64,000 bases of DNA from Geminicoccus roseus DSM 18922 (GTDB lineage: Bacteria; Pseudomonadota; Alphaproteobacteria; Geminicoccales; Geminicoccaceae), in NCBI RefSeq assembly GCF_000427665.1, contig NZ_KE386572.1:2752196-2816195 (forward strand), in the 5' to 3' direction. A model generated the notes under the pieces. That model was not told the DNA's origin. It worked only from the letters and a program-made list of their open reading frames with translations, and searched no databases. This document shows positions 46,088 to 54,813 of the stretch, one piece after another; the stretch's first letter is position 1; each line of letters starts with the position of its first letter. Position numbers and translations under genes: made by a program.

Positions 46088-47104
46088 ATGTCCCATCCCC
46101 TTGCCGATCTGATCGCCGAGAAATCCTTTTTGCTCGCCGACGGCGCGATGGGCACCAACCTGTTCGCCCAGGGCCTGATGTCGGGCGACAGCCCGGAATT
46201 CTGGAACCTGGAGCATCCCGAGCGGATCCGGAAGGTCCACCAGGACTTCGTCGACGCCGGCTCCGACCTAGTGCTCACCAACAGTTTCGGCGGCAACCGC
46301 CACCGGCTGAAGCTGCACAACGCGCAGGGCCAAGTGGGCGAACTGAACCGAGCCGCGGCCCGGATCGCCCGCGAGGTCGCCGATGCCGCGTCCAAAAAGG
46401 TGCTGGTGTGCGGCTCGATCGGCCCGACCGGCGAGATCTTCCAGCCGGTGGGCGTGCTCTCCCACGAGGAGGGCGTCGAGGCGTTCGCCGAGCAGGCGAT
46501 GGCGCTGGCCGAGGGCGGCGCCGACGTCCTGTGGATCGAGACGATCTCCGCCCAGGAGGAACTGGCGGCGGCGGTCGAGGGCGCGGCACGCGCCGGCCTG
46601 CCGATCGTGACCACCATGAGCTTCGACACCAACGGCCGGACCATGATGGGGCTGACCCCGGAAGCCGCGCTGGAAGCCGCCCACGTCCTGCCGGTCCGCC
46701 CGCTCGGGTTCGGCGCGAATTGCGGGATCGGCCCGGCACAGCTGCTTCACACCGTGCTGTCCTTCCGCAACGTGCGCGATGCCGACGACATCATCGTCGC
46801 CAAGGGCAATTGCGGCGTGCCGGAATATGTCGAGGGCGCCATCCGCTATTCCGGCTCGCCGGAGATCATGGCGACCTATGCCAGGCTGGCCCGCGACGCC
46901 GGCGCCCACATCATCGGCGGGTGCTGCGGCACCTCGGCGGAGCATGTTCGGGCGATGCGCGAGGCGCTCGACCAGCACGTGCCGGCCAGAGTGCCGACCC
47001 TGGCCGAGGTCGAGGCGCTGCTGGGCCCGATCGCCTTCGCCGGGGCAGCGCCCGGCCATGGCGGTGCGGAGCCGGCGCGCCGCCGCTCACGTCGGCGCGA
47101 CTGA
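46088..47104 (+). CDS. homocysteine S-methyltransferase (betaine-homocysteine methyltransferase type)
   Basis: The enzyme transfers a methyl group to homocysteine to form methionine. The 338-residue protein has the barrel with LLADGAMGTNLFAQG and zinc ligands C212 (GANCGIG), C279 and C280 (GGCCGTSAEH). The methyl donor, betaine or S-methylmethionine, cannot be told for certain; the length and EIFQPVG segment favour the betaine type. The start MSHPLADLIAEK at 46088 fits the family. It is co-directional with the DUF1289 gene upstream and glmS downstream. Confidence 0.88.
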   Translation: MSHPLADLIAEKSFLLADGAMGTNLFAQGLMSGDSPEFWNLEHPERIRKVHQDFVDAGSDLVLTNSFGGNRHRLKLHNAQGQVGELNRAAARIAREVADAASKKVLVCGSIGPTGEIFQPVGVLSHEEGVEAFAEQAMALAEGGADVLWIETISAQEELAAAVEGAARAGLPIVTTMSFDTNGRTMMGLTPEAALEAAHVLPVRPLGFGANCGIGPAQLLHTVLSFRNVRDADDIIVAKGNCGVPEYVEGAIRYSGSPEIMATYARLARDAGAHIIGGCCGTSAEHVRAMREALDQHVPARVPTLAEVEALLGPIAFAGAAPGHGGAEPARRRSRRRD

Positions 47105-47107
47105 CCC

Positions 47108-47125
47108 CCATCCGGCGACGGATGG
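47108..47125 (+). terminator. hairpin after the homocysteine methyltransferase gene
   Basis: CCATCCG and CGGATGG form a perfect 7-base stem with a 4-base loop directly after the stop. No U-tract follows, so it is terminator-like only. Confidence 0.35.
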
Positions 47126-47241
47126 CGTCGAGCCGCGTCGACCGCGGCTGGTTCCCGCATTACGCTGCCATCGTCCGGGAGGGGCGCCCCCGCCCGGTGC
47201 TCCTCCCGGCACGCAAGAATTTCTCGAAGAGGTCGTAGCGC

Positions 47242-49065
47242 ATGTGTGGAATCGTGGGCGTCATCGGCAAGGGCGACGCGGCTCCCTTGCTCCTGGAGGG
47301 GCTGCGGCGCCTGGAATATCGCGGCTACGACAGTGCCGGCGTGGCCACGCTGGTCGATGACCGGCTGGAGCGGCGCCGCGCCGAGGGCAAGCTCGACAAT
47401 CTCGCCCGGGAACTGGCGGGCGCGCCGCTCGCCGGCACCACCGGCATCGGCCATACCCGCTGGGCCACCCATGGCGCGCCCACCGAGACCAACGCCCATC
47501 CGCACCAGGCGGACGGCGTCGCGGTGGTCCATAACGGCATCATCGAGAACTTCCGCGAGCTGCGCGAGGAACTGGTGGCCCGCGGCCGCCGCTTCGAGAC
47601 CCAGACCGACACCGAGGTCGTGCCGCACCTGCTGTCCGAGCAGATGGCCAAGGGCCTCTCGCCCAAGGAGGCCGCTTCCCGTGTGCTGCCCAGGCTGCAC
47701 GGCGCCTTCGCGCTGGCGATCCTGTTCGAGAACCATCCCGACCTGCTGATCGCCGCTAGGCGCGGCAGCCCGCTGGCGATCGGCTACGGCCAGGGCGAGA
47801 TGTTCATTGGCTCCGACGCGCTGGCGCTGGCCCCGCTCACCGACCAGATCCAGTATCTGGACGAGGGCGACTGGGCGGTGCTGACCCGCCATGGCGCCAT
47901 CGTCCACGACGAGTCCGGCCAGGTGGTGGAGCGGCCGATCCGGCAGACCGCGTTCAGCGGCGCCATGATCGGCAAGGGCAACCACCGGCATTTCATGGAA
48001 AAGGAGATCCACGAGCAGCCGGCGGTGATCGGCGACACGCTGCGCTCGTTCGCCGATCCCAAGACCCACAAGGTGGCGCTGCCCGACCTGCCGTTCGACC
48101 TGGGCACGCTCGGCCGGCTGGCGATCGTGGCCTGCGGCACCGCCTCCTATGCCGGCCTGGTCGCCAAATACTGGTTCGAGAAGTTCGCCGGGATCCCGGT
48201 GGAATGGGACATCGCTTCGGAGTTCCGCTACCGCGAGCCGCCGCTCTCGGCCGACCAGGCGGCGATGTTCATCTCGCAGTCCGGAGAGACCGCCGACACG
48301 CTGGCGGCGTTGCGCTACGTCAAGGCCAAGGGCCGCAAGACTCTGGCGGTGGTCAACGTGCCGGAGAGCTCGATCGCGCGCGAGGCCGACGGCTGCCTGC
48401 GCACCCTGGCCGGGCCCGAGATCGGGGTCGCCTCGACCAAGGCATTCACCACCCAGCTGGCCACCCTGGCCTGCCTGGCGGTGGGTGCGGCGCGGGCGCG
48501 CGGCCGCCTGTCGGCCGAGCGCGAGGCGGCGCTCACCACCGAGCTCGACGAGATCCCGGCCAAGCTCGTCCACGTGCTGGAGCACAGCGAGCTGATCCGC
48601 AAGATCGCCGCCGACGTGATGCATGCAAGGGACGTGCTCTATATCGGCCGCGGCTCGATGTACCCGATCGCCCTGGAGGGGGCCCTGAAGCTGAAGGAGA
48701 TCAGCTACATCCATGCCGAGGGCTATGCCGCCGGCGAACTGAAGCACGGGCCGATCGCGCTGATCGACGAGAACGTGCCGGTGATCGTGGTGGCGCCGCG
48801 CGACGACCTGTTCGAGAAGACCGCCAGCAATTTGCAGGAGGTCAAGGCGCGCGGCGGGCGGATCATCCTGCTCACCGACCAGGCCGGCTGCGAGCAGCTG
48901 GGCGAGTATGCCTGGCACTGCGTCACCATGCCGGCCTGCGACCCGTTCGTGGCGCCGATCCTCTACTCGATCCCGGTGCAGCTGCTGGCCTACCACACCG
49001 CCGTGGCCAAGGGGACCGACGTCGACCAGCCGCGCAACCTCGCCAAATCCGTCACGGTCGAGTGA
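47242..49065 (+). CDS. glmS: glutamine-fructose-6-phosphate aminotransferase (isomerising)
   Basis: GlmS makes glucosamine-6-phosphate for peptidoglycan and lipopolysaccharide. The 607-residue protein starts MCGIVGVIGKGDA, with catalytic Cys2 exposed after Met removal, followed by the glutaminase domain (GHTRWATHG) and two SIS domains (CGTASYAG, SQSGETADT), ending AKSVTVE. No glmS ribozyme was recognised upstream; the organism type does not normally have one. Confidence 0.98.
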   Translation: MCGIVGVIGKGDAAPLLLEGLRRLEYRGYDSAGVATLVDDRLERRRAEGKLDNLARELAGAPLAGTTGIGHTRWATHGAPTETNAHPHQADGVAVVHNGIIENFRELREELVARGRRFETQTDTEVVPHLLSEQMAKGLSPKEAASRVLPRLHGAFALAILFENHPDLLIAARRGSPLAIGYGQGEMFIGSDALALAPLTDQIQYLDEGDWAVLTRHGAIVHDESGQVVERPIRQTAFSGAMIGKGNHRHFMEKEIHEQPAVIGDTLRSFADPKTHKVALPDLPFDLGTLGRLAIVACGTASYAGLVAKYWFEKFAGIPVEWDIASEFRYREPPLSADQAAMFISQSGETADTLAALRYVKAKGRKTLAVVNVPESSIAREADGCLRTLAGPEIGVASTKAFTTQLATLACLAVGAARARGRLSAEREAALTTELDEIPAKLVHVLEHSELIRKIAADVMHARDVLYIGRGSMYPIALEGALKLKEISYIHAEGYAAGELKHGPIALIDENVPVIVVAPRDDLFEKTASNLQEVKARGGRIILLTDQAGCEQLGEYAWHCVTMPACDPFVAPILYSIPVQLLAYHTAVAKGTDVDQPRNLAKSVTVE

Positions 49066-49095
49066 GCGGCTTCCAACCGCAGGCATGACGCACTA

Positions 49096-49129
49096 CCCCT
49101 TGTGGGCGGGACGAACCGCCGACAAGGGG
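49096..49129 (+). promoter_or_regulatory. long hairpin overlapping the hutF ribosome-binding site
   Basis: CCCCTTGT-G-GGCGG and CCGCC-G-ACAAGGGG pair over 13 bases with one G/G mismatch and a 6-base loop. The last arm contains the GGGG of GGGGAGG, the ribosome-binding site of the TTG start at 49138. It could end the glmS message or hide the hutF site. There is no U-tract. Confidence 0.45.
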
Positions 49130-49137
49130 AGGCTTGC

Positions 49138-50502
49138 TTGATCCATGCGATCCGGGCCCTGCTGCCCGAGGGCTGGGCCACCGACGTGCTGGTCCAGATC
49201 GACGCCCGCGGCGACATCGCCAACGTGCAGGCGGGAGTGCCGGCGCCGCCCGAAGCCGAGCGGGCGGGCATCCTCCTGCCGGGCGTGCCCGACATCCACA
49301 GCCACGCCTTCCAGCGCGCCATGGCCGGGCTGGCCGAGCGCCTGCCGAGCGGCGAGGCCAGCTTCTGGACCTGGCGGGCGGTGATGTACGCCTTTGCCGG
49401 GACCATGACCCCGGAGATGGTCCGCGCGGTCGCCACCCAGCTCTATGTCGAGATGCTGGAGGCCGGCTACACCACGGTCGGCGAGTTCCACTACCTGCAC
49501 CACCGCGCCGATGGCCGCCCGCACGACGATCCGGCCGAGATGGCGCTGGCCCATCTGGAAGCAGCCCGGGCGGCGGGGATCGGCATGACCATGCTGCCCA
49601 CCCTCTACCAGACCGGCGGGTTCGACCAGCCGGCGGAGCCCGGGCAGATCCGCTTCCTCCACGAGCTGGACGGGTACTTGCGCCTGGTCGAGCGGCTGCG
49701 CGCCGAGATGGAGGGGCGGCCAGACGAACGGCTGGGGATCGCGCCGCATTCCTTGCGCGCGGTGCCGCCGAAGGTTCTGCAGGAGGCGGTGCGGGCCTGG
49801 CGGGACATCGACCCGGACGGTCCTGTCCATATCCACCTGGCCGAGCAGGTCCGCGAGGTCCGCGAGTGCCTGGAGGCCACCGGGCGCCGCCCGGGCGAGC
49901 GGCTCCTGGACCTGGTCGAGCCCGATGCCCGCTGGACCCTGATCCATGCCACCCATCTGGAGGATGCCGAACTCGCGGCATTGGCGGCCAGCGGCGCGGT
50001 CGCGGGCCTTTGCCCCAGCACCGAGGGCAATCTCGGCGACGGCCTGTTCCGGCTCGCCGACTGGCTGGAGCAGGGTGGCGCGCTGGCGATCGGCACCGAC
50101 AGCCATGTGGTGATCGATCCGTTCGAGGAACTGCGCTGGCTGGAGCATGGCCAGCGGACCCGCACGCTGCGCCGCACGGTGGCGGCCTCCCTGGCAGAGC
50201 CGCACAGCGGCGCCCGGCTCCTGCGGGCGGTGCTGGAGGGCGGGCGCCAGGCGATGGGCCGGCCGATCGGCCGGATCGAGGCGGGTGCGCGCGCCGACCT
50301 GGTCGTCCTCGACGAGCGGCACCCGCGCCTGGTCGAGCGGCCGGGCGACCTCCTGCTGGACAGCCTGGTCCTGGCGCCCGGGCGGGGCATGGTGCGCCAC
50401 GTGATGGCTGGCGGGACCTGGCAGGTCCGCGACGGCCGCCACCGGCTGCACGAGGAAGCCGCCGCCGCCTACCGGCAGGCCGTCGCGGGACTGGCGGCAT
50501 GA
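49138..50502 (+). CDS. hutF: formimidoylglutamate deiminase
   Basis: HutF converts N-formimidoyl-glutamate to N-formyl-glutamate in the five-step histidine breakdown route. The 454-residue amidohydrolase has the metal motif DIHSHAFQRAMAG, IHLAEQVREV, and GTDSHVVIDPFEELRWLE. The TTG at 49138 is preferred: GGGGAGG is five bases upstream and the start then reads like the family (IHAIRALLPEGW). A GTG at 49102 is the alternative. No other hut gene is in the window. Confidence 0.92.
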   Translation: MIHAIRALLPEGWATDVLVQIDARGDIANVQAGVPAPPEAERAGILLPGVPDIHSHAFQRAMAGLAERLPSGEASFWTWRAVMYAFAGTMTPEMVRAVATQLYVEMLEAGYTTVGEFHYLHHRADGRPHDDPAEMALAHLEAARAAGIGMTMLPTLYQTGGFDQPAEPGQIRFLHELDGYLRLVERLRAEMEGRPDERLGIAPHSLRAVPPKVLQEAVRAWRDIDPDGPVHIHLAEQVREVRECLEATGRRPGERLLDLVEPDARWTLIHATHLEDAELAALAASGAVAGLCPSTEGNLGDGLFRLADWLEQGGALAIGTDSHVVIDPFEELRWLEHGQRTRTLRRTVAASLAEPHSGARLLRAVLEGGRQAMGRPIGRIEAGARADLVVLDERHPRLVERPGDLLLDSLVLAPGRGMVRHVMAGGTWQVRDGRHRLHEEAAAAYRQAVAGLAA

Positions 50503-51050
50503 ACGGCCCGCCGGACGACCGCTGCCTGTTCTGCGGCACGCCGGCGCCGGTGATCTGGGTGCATGGCCATGGCCAGTGCGCGTTTTGCGGCACCAACCGC
50601 GATCCCTGCTGCGACGGCGCCCCGGACGAGCCGCTCGACGGCAGCCTGCCGACGCTGATCACGGCACGGCTGGTCCTGCTTCCCGCGGTGGCATCGGGGG
50701 AAGCCTATCCGCCTGGATACGGGCGCTGGACGGTGGCGGAGGCCGGCGCCCTGGAGCTGCCGGTCGGCGAGGTGCTCCTGGCGCCGCATGGCCAGAACAG
50801 CCCGGAGATCGAGCTGAGCTTCCGGATCGACCTGGTGGCGCGCGGGCAGGGCTTCGCCCGCGAGGCGGCGCGGGTGGTCATCGAGCATGGTGAGAAGCGC
50901 CTGGGCCTCACCGAGCTGGTGGCGTTCGTCCACCCGGACCACCGGGCGCCGGCGCGGATCCTGAGCCGGCTGGGCTTCCAGGCGGAGGGGCGCCGGATGC
51001 TTCGCGGCGGCGGCCAGGTGGTGGTCTGGCGACGGAGATCGCAAGCATGA
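50499..51050 (+). CDS. zinc-ribbon / GNAT acetyltransferase fusion
   Basis: Residues 1-40 form a cysteine-rich module with C9, C12, C27 and C30 in two CxxC pairs and a further CC at 37-38 (WVHGHGQCAFCGTNRDPCC). Residues 50-183 resemble a GNAT acetyltransferase, with LITARLVLLP, GQGFAREAARVVIEHGEKR and ARILSRLGFQAEGR. A fairly short central part leaves the acetyl-CoA loop QGFAREA intact. The overlap with hutF (ATGA) and with the racemase (ATGA) suggests one operon. Substrate unknown. Confidence 0.75.
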   Translation: MNGPPDDRCLFCGTPAPVIWVHGHGQCAFCGTNRDPCCDGAPDEPLDGSLPTLITARLVLLPAVASGEAYPPGYGRWTVAEAGALELPVGEVLLAPHGQNSPEIELSFRIDLVARGQGFAREAARVVIEHGEKRLGLTELVAFVHPDHRAPARILSRLGFQAEGRRMLRGGGQVVVWRRRSQA

Positions 51051-51754
51051 AGATGATCGGGGTGATCGGCGGCCTCTCCTGGGAGAGCACCGCGATCTAC
51101 TACCGCCTGCTGAACGAGCGGGTGCGGGCCCGGCTGGGCGGGCTGCATTCGGCAAGGCTGCTGCTCTGGTCGTTCGACTTCGCCGAGATCGAGGCTCTGC
51201 AGGCGGAAGGGAACTGGGCCGGCGCCACCCGCGCCATGGAGGCGGCGGCGCGGGCCCTGGCCGCGGGCGGCGCCGACCTCCTGCTGATCGCCAGCAACAC
51301 CATGCACAAGATGGCCGACCAGGCCGCGGCCGCGTCCGGCCTGCCGGTGCTGCACATCGCCGATCCCACCGGGCAGGCGATCCGCGCCGCCGGCTGCCGC
51401 CGCCCGGCCCTGCTGGCGACCGCCTACACGATGGAGCAGGACTTCTACCTGGGCCGGCTGCGCGAGCGCCATGGGCTGGACGCCATGGTCCCGAACGAGG
51501 CGGACCGGCGCCAGGTCCATCGGATCATCTATGACGAGCTCTGCCAGGGCATCGTCCGGCCCCAGTCCAAGGCGGCCTACCTGGAGGTCGTGCGCCGGCT
51601 GCGGGCGGACGGCGCTGATTCGATCATCCTGGGCTGCACCGAGATCTGCATGCTGCTGGGCCAGGACGACCTGGACTGCCCGGTGCTCGACACCACCAGG
51701 CTGCACGCCGAGCATGCTGCCGACCTCGCCATCGGCGGGGGACCAGCCGGCTAG
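51047..51754 (+). CDS. aspartate/glutamate racemase family protein
   Basis: A 235-residue racemase-fold protein. The second catalytic cysteine is present as C197 (GCTEI), but the first position holds Ser83 (IASNTMHK) instead of Cys. The Escherichia coli L-Asp/Glu-specific enzyme (EcL-DER) has Thr83 and Cys197 at the same numbers, so this looks like that asymmetric type. It starts overlapping the GNAT gene, and its stop codon TAG lies in the CTAG that flanks the insertion-element remnant. Confidence 0.88.
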   Translation: MKMIGVIGGLSWESTAIYYRLLNERVRARLGGLHSARLLLWSFDFAEIEALQAEGNWAGATRAMEAAARALAAGGADLLLIASNTMHKMADQAAAASGLPVLHIADPTGQAIRAAGCRRPALLATAYTMEQDFYLGRLRERHGLDAMVPNEADRRQVHRIIYDELCQGIVRPQSKAAYLEVVRRLRADGADSIILGCTEICMLLGQDDLDCPVLDTTRLHAEHAADLAIGGGPAG

Positions 51755-52405
51755 GCCGGATCGCCAGTCAGGGCTTCCGGGTGTGCGGCATGCTGCTCCA
51801 CCGGGTGCGGAGCTGGTTTGGGCGCGTCTGGACGAGTGGGAAGCGCACCGAGCTGAGCGAGGCGCCGTGGCAGCGGATCGCGGCCATGGTGCCGGGCAGG
51901 GCGGGTGATCCGGGTCGGACGGGCTGGGACAACTGGTTGGTCGTGAACGGCTGCCTGTGGGTGCTGCGCTGGGGCGCACCCCTGACGGTCGGCTGACTGC
52001 TGATCGCGACAACCAGCACCCAATGCTCGACAGCACGACCGTCCGCGCGCATCAGCAGGCGGCAACGGGAAAAGAGGCCCCAAGGATCAGGCGCCGGGGC
52101 GTCCCGGAGGAGGGCGGACGAGCAAGATCCACATGCTCGCCGACCACGCTTACGACAGCAGAGCCTTAGGTGCGCTTCTCGCCGACATGGCGGCCAAAGC
52201 GGGGATCCGTGCCAACCGCACCCGCAAGATCGCCACTGCGCACGACACCACCGCCCACCGGCAGCGCAACCGGATCGAGCGATGCTTCGGCAAGCTCAAG
52301 CACTTCCGCCGCCTCGCCACCCGCCATGACCGCCCACCCTCCACTTCATCGGCTTCGTTTAACTCGCCGCCGCGATGATCTGGATGCGATGAATGTCGAT
52401 CGGCG
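51755..52405 (+). mobile_element. decayed IS5-family insertion element, CTAG target duplication
   Basis: The 651-base element is flanked by CTAG at 51751-51754 and 52406-52409. The first 20 bases and the reverse complement of the last 20 match at about 13 positions, consistent with worn inverted repeats. Inside is a frameshifted transposase fragment. The flanking CTAGs provide the stop codons of the racemase (plus) and the kinase (minus). Confidence 0.75.
51781..52392 (+). pseudogene. transposase remnant, IS5 family, frameshifted and internally deleted
   Basis: Three pieces in different frames read as one DDE transposase: an N-terminal piece (LSEAPWQRIAAMVPG, NGCLWVLRWGAP) ending at a stop near 51996; a middle piece with the first Asp (LDSTTVRAHQQAA) near 52025-52068; and a C-terminal piece with the second Asp (LADHAYDS) and Glu (RNRIERCFGKLKHFRRLATR) near 52133-52340, then a frameshift into LAAAMIWMR. 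About 60-70 residues normally between the first and second Asp are missing: KIHM joins directly to LADHAYDS. It cannot make active transposase. Confidence 0.82.
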
Positions 52406-52963
52406 CTAGCCCCGCGGCGGTTCCGTGGCGCCGACCCGCAGTTCGGCGGGATCGGCCAGGATCGCGGCCAGGGTCTGTTCCACCGTCTGCGCCGAACTGT
52501 CGATCCAGCGGCCGACCCTGGGGGTCTGCCGGCGCAGGATCTCGGCCATCTGCTCGGGCTGCCAGCTCCCATAGGCGCTGGCCTGGCGCTGCCGGTCGCG
52601 TCTGGCCAGGACAACGGGATCGGGATCGAGGACCACGACCCCTGGCCGCCAGGGCCGCAGGCGCTCGACCACTTGGCCCAGATACGGCCCGAGGATCACG
52701 TCCTGGTAGACCACCAGATAGCCGGCCGCCGCGTAGCCGGCCGCGGCATCGCTGGCCAGCCGGTAGCGCAGTTCCAGCTGGGCCAGGGCCTCGGCGGAGG
52801 GCGGTGCTGTCATCTCGACCGCACCGGTCACGATCATCCGGCGGAACAGGTCGCCCTGCAGGTGGACGCTCTGGGGCAGGCGCTCGGCCAGGGCCTGGGC
52901 GATCGTCGACTTGCCGGCGGCCATGGCGCCGGTGACGACAATGATCCTCGGAAGTCCATCCAT
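52406..52963 (-). CDS. P-loop kinase-like ATPase (AAA_33 type)
   Basis: The 185-residue protein has Walker A GAMAAGKST (about residues 12-20) and a small-kinase layout with LQGDLFRRM, VVYQDVILGPY, and an Arg-rich lid (LARRDRQRQ). Such proteins include chloramphenicol phosphotransferase-like and gluconate-kinase-like enzymes; the substrate is unknown. The start at 52963 is 16 bases after the ugpC terminator, so its promoter is either inside ugpC's end or not obvious. Its stop codon lies in the CTAG flanking the insertion element. Confidence 0.8.
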   Translation of the reverse strand: MDGLPRIIVVTGAMAAGKSTIAQALAERLPQSVHLQGDLFRRMIVTGAVEMTAPPSAEALAQLELRYRLASDAAAGYAAAGYLVVYQDVILGPYLGQVVERLRPWRPGVVVLDPDPVVLARRDRQRQASAYGSWQPEQMAEILRRQTPRVGRWIDSSAQTVEQTLAAILADPAELRVGATEPPRG

Positions 52964-52978
52964 TGGGCCGGTCCAATG

Positions 52979-53009
52979 AAAAAGGCCGCCGATCTTCCGA
53001 TCGGCGGCC
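52979..53009 (-). terminator. intrinsic terminator after ugpC
   Basis: GGCCGCCGATC and GATCGGCGGCC form an 11-base stem with a 4-base loop, followed on the minus strand by TTTTT. It lies 22 bases after the ugpC stop and is the clearest Rho-independent terminator in the window. Confidence 0.9.
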
Positions 53010-53031
53010 TCTTCCTGCAATGCGTTAATCG

Positions 53032-54111
53032 TCAGGCTTCGATGCGCTTGCCGGTGCGCTTGTCGAACAGGTGCAGGTGATCCACGTCCGGGAGGAGCAT
53101 GACGTCCTGGCCCGGCTCGAACCGGTGACGCTCGCGGAAGATCGCCTGGACCTCCTGGCCGGCCATGTGCACGACCACCATGGTCTCCGCACCGGTCGGC
53201 TCGACCACGACGACCTTGGCCGGGACGCCCTGGCCGCTCTCGCTGATGTAGAGATGCTCCGGGCGCACGCCGTAGACGACCTCGGTGCCGTCCTTGCCGC
53301 CCAGGCGGGCGGGGACCGGGAGGCGGGTGACCCCGTCCTTGGCCACCACCATGCCGCCGCTGCCGTCGGTGCGGAAGGTGCCCTCAATGAAGTTCATCGA
53401 GGGCGAGCCGATGAAGCCGGCGACGAACAGGTTGTTCGGATGGTCGTACAGGTCCAGGGGCGCGCCGATCTGCTCGACATAGCCGCCCTGCATCACGACG
53501 ATCCGGTCGGCCATGGTCATGGCCTCGATCTGGTCGTGGGTCACGTAGATCGCGGTTGTCTTGAGCCGCTGATGCAGTTCCTTGATCTCGGTGCGCATCT
53601 GCACGCGCAGCTTGGCGTCCAGGTTCGACAGAGGCTCGTCGAACAGGAACACCTGCGGATCACGGACGATGGCGCGGCCCATCGCGACGCGCTGCCGCTG
53701 ACCACCCGAGAGCTGGCGCGGGTAGCGGTCGAGCAGCTGGCCCAGACCCAGGATCCCGGCGGCCTTGCCGACCCGCTCGTCGATGACGTTCTTGGGCGCC
53801 TTGGCCAGCTTCAGCGAGAACGCCATGTTCTCCTTGACGGTCATGTGCGGGTAGAGCGCGTAGTTCTGGAACACCATGGCGATGTCCCGGTCCTTGGGCG
53901 CCACGTCGTTGACGACGCGCCCGCCGATCGAGATCTCGCCCTTGCTGATCTCTTCCAGGCCCGCGATCATCCGCAGGAGCGTGGACTTGCCGCAGCCGGA
54001 CGGGCCGACCAGCACCACGAACTCGCCGTCGGCGATGTTGACGTCGACGCCGTGCAGGACCTGCACCGAGCCATAATACTTGTCGACCTTGTTGACGGTA
54101 ACCGATGCCAT
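53032..54111 (-). CDS. ugpC: UgpC/MalK-type ABC transporter ATP-binding protein
   Basis: The 359-residue ATPase has Walker [10 protein letters not shown] (about residues 36-44), signature LSGGQRQR, Walker [12 protein letters not shown] and a C-terminal OB-type regulatory domain (VYGVRPEHL). It should energise import of a sugar or glycerol-3-phosphate. No permease or binding-protein gene is next to it, so it may serve several transporters elsewhere. It ends at a strong terminator. Confidence 0.93.
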   Translation of the reverse strand: MASVTVNKVDKYYGSVQVLHGVDVNIADGEFVVLVGPSGCGKSTLLRMIAGLEEISKGEISIGGRVVNDVAPKDRDIAMVFQNYALYPHMTVKENMAFSLKLAKAPKNVIDERVGKAAGILGLGQLLDRYPRQLSGGQRQRVAMGRAIVRDPQVFLFDEPLSNLDAKLRVQMRTEIKELHQRLKTTAIYVTHDQIEAMTMADRIVVMQGGYVEQIGAPLDLYDHPNNLFVAGFIGSPSMNFIEGTFRTDGSGGMVVAKDGVTRLPVPARLGGKDGTEVVYGVRPEHLYISESGQGVPAKVVVVEPTGAETMVVVHMAGQEVQAIFRERHRFEPGQDVMLLPDVDHLHLFDKRTGKRIEA

Positions 54112-54260
54112 CGATCGTTTTCCTCATGCCGGCACGCCAGGGCGACGCCGGACGCATGGATGCCGGCGCTAAATCTGTTCTGGCTCCCGGAGCCTCCCCG
54201 GAAGGGCATCGCCCGCCGGAAGCTTTGCCGGGAGCGGACCCGCGAGGCAAGGGGGAAGGA

Positions 54261-54800
54261 TCAGACGGGTACGAGCCGGCGGTGGGGCAGGGGCGGCATC
54301 ACCAGCTCGATCGCCGAGCCGGGCCAGACCGGCCCGGCCGCCACGACCACGCCCATCACGCCGGCCTTGCGGACCAGCCCGCCCTCGGAATCGCGGCCCA
54401 GCACCGCGGCGGTCAGGCCTGGCTGGAAGCCGTCGAGCTGGGCGCATGGATTGCGCAGGCCGGTGATCTGGACCGTCGCGCCGCTGCCAAACCGGAGCAG
54501 GGCGCCGGTCGGCAGGGCCAGAAGGTCCAGGCCGCTGGTGGTGACATTCTCGCCCATGACCCCGGGCGCCACGGCAAAGCCCTGGGCACAAAGCTCGTCC
54601 AGCAGCTCGGCATGGATCAGGTGGACCTGGCGTAGATTGGGCTGGGTCGGGTCGCGGCGCACCCGGGAGCGATGCATGACAGTGACGCCGCGATGCGCGT
54701 CGCCGGCCACGCCCTCGCCGGCGACCAGCTCGATCCGGTCGATGCTGCGCTTGCTGAAGGCATGCTGGCTGCTGCGGCTGACTGCAACGACGGTTGCCAC
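54261..54800 (-). CDS. MOSC domain protein
   Basis: The 179-residue protein is a stand-alone MOSC domain: GEGVAGDAHRGVTVMHRSR at the front and GVMGENVTTSGLDLLALP and TGLRNPCAQLD in the core, with the conserved Cys in NPC. MOSC proteins carry sulfur or bind molybdenum cofactor; relatives such as YiiM reduce hydroxylaminopurines. It lies 13 bases after hxlR on the same strand. Confidence 0.88.
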   Translation of the reverse strand: MATVVAVSRSSQHAFSKRSIDRIELVAGEGVAGDAHRGVTVMHRSRVRRDPTQPNLRQVHLIHAELLDELCAQGFAVAPGVMGENVTTSGLDLLALPTGALLRFGSGATVQITGLRNPCAQLDGFQPGLTAAVLGRDSEGGLVRKAGVMGVVVAAGPVWPGSAIELVMPPLPHRRLVPV

Positions 54801-54813
54801 GGGGGGAGCCCTC

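Noticed and set aside
43399-47238. 1279-residue open frame across regB, GST and the methyltransferase
   Set aside because: It passes through several unrelated genes in other frames, so it is not a real gene.
47105-47241. glmS ribozyme
   Set aside because: The region is too short and shows no ribozyme-like core; the organism type normally lacks it.
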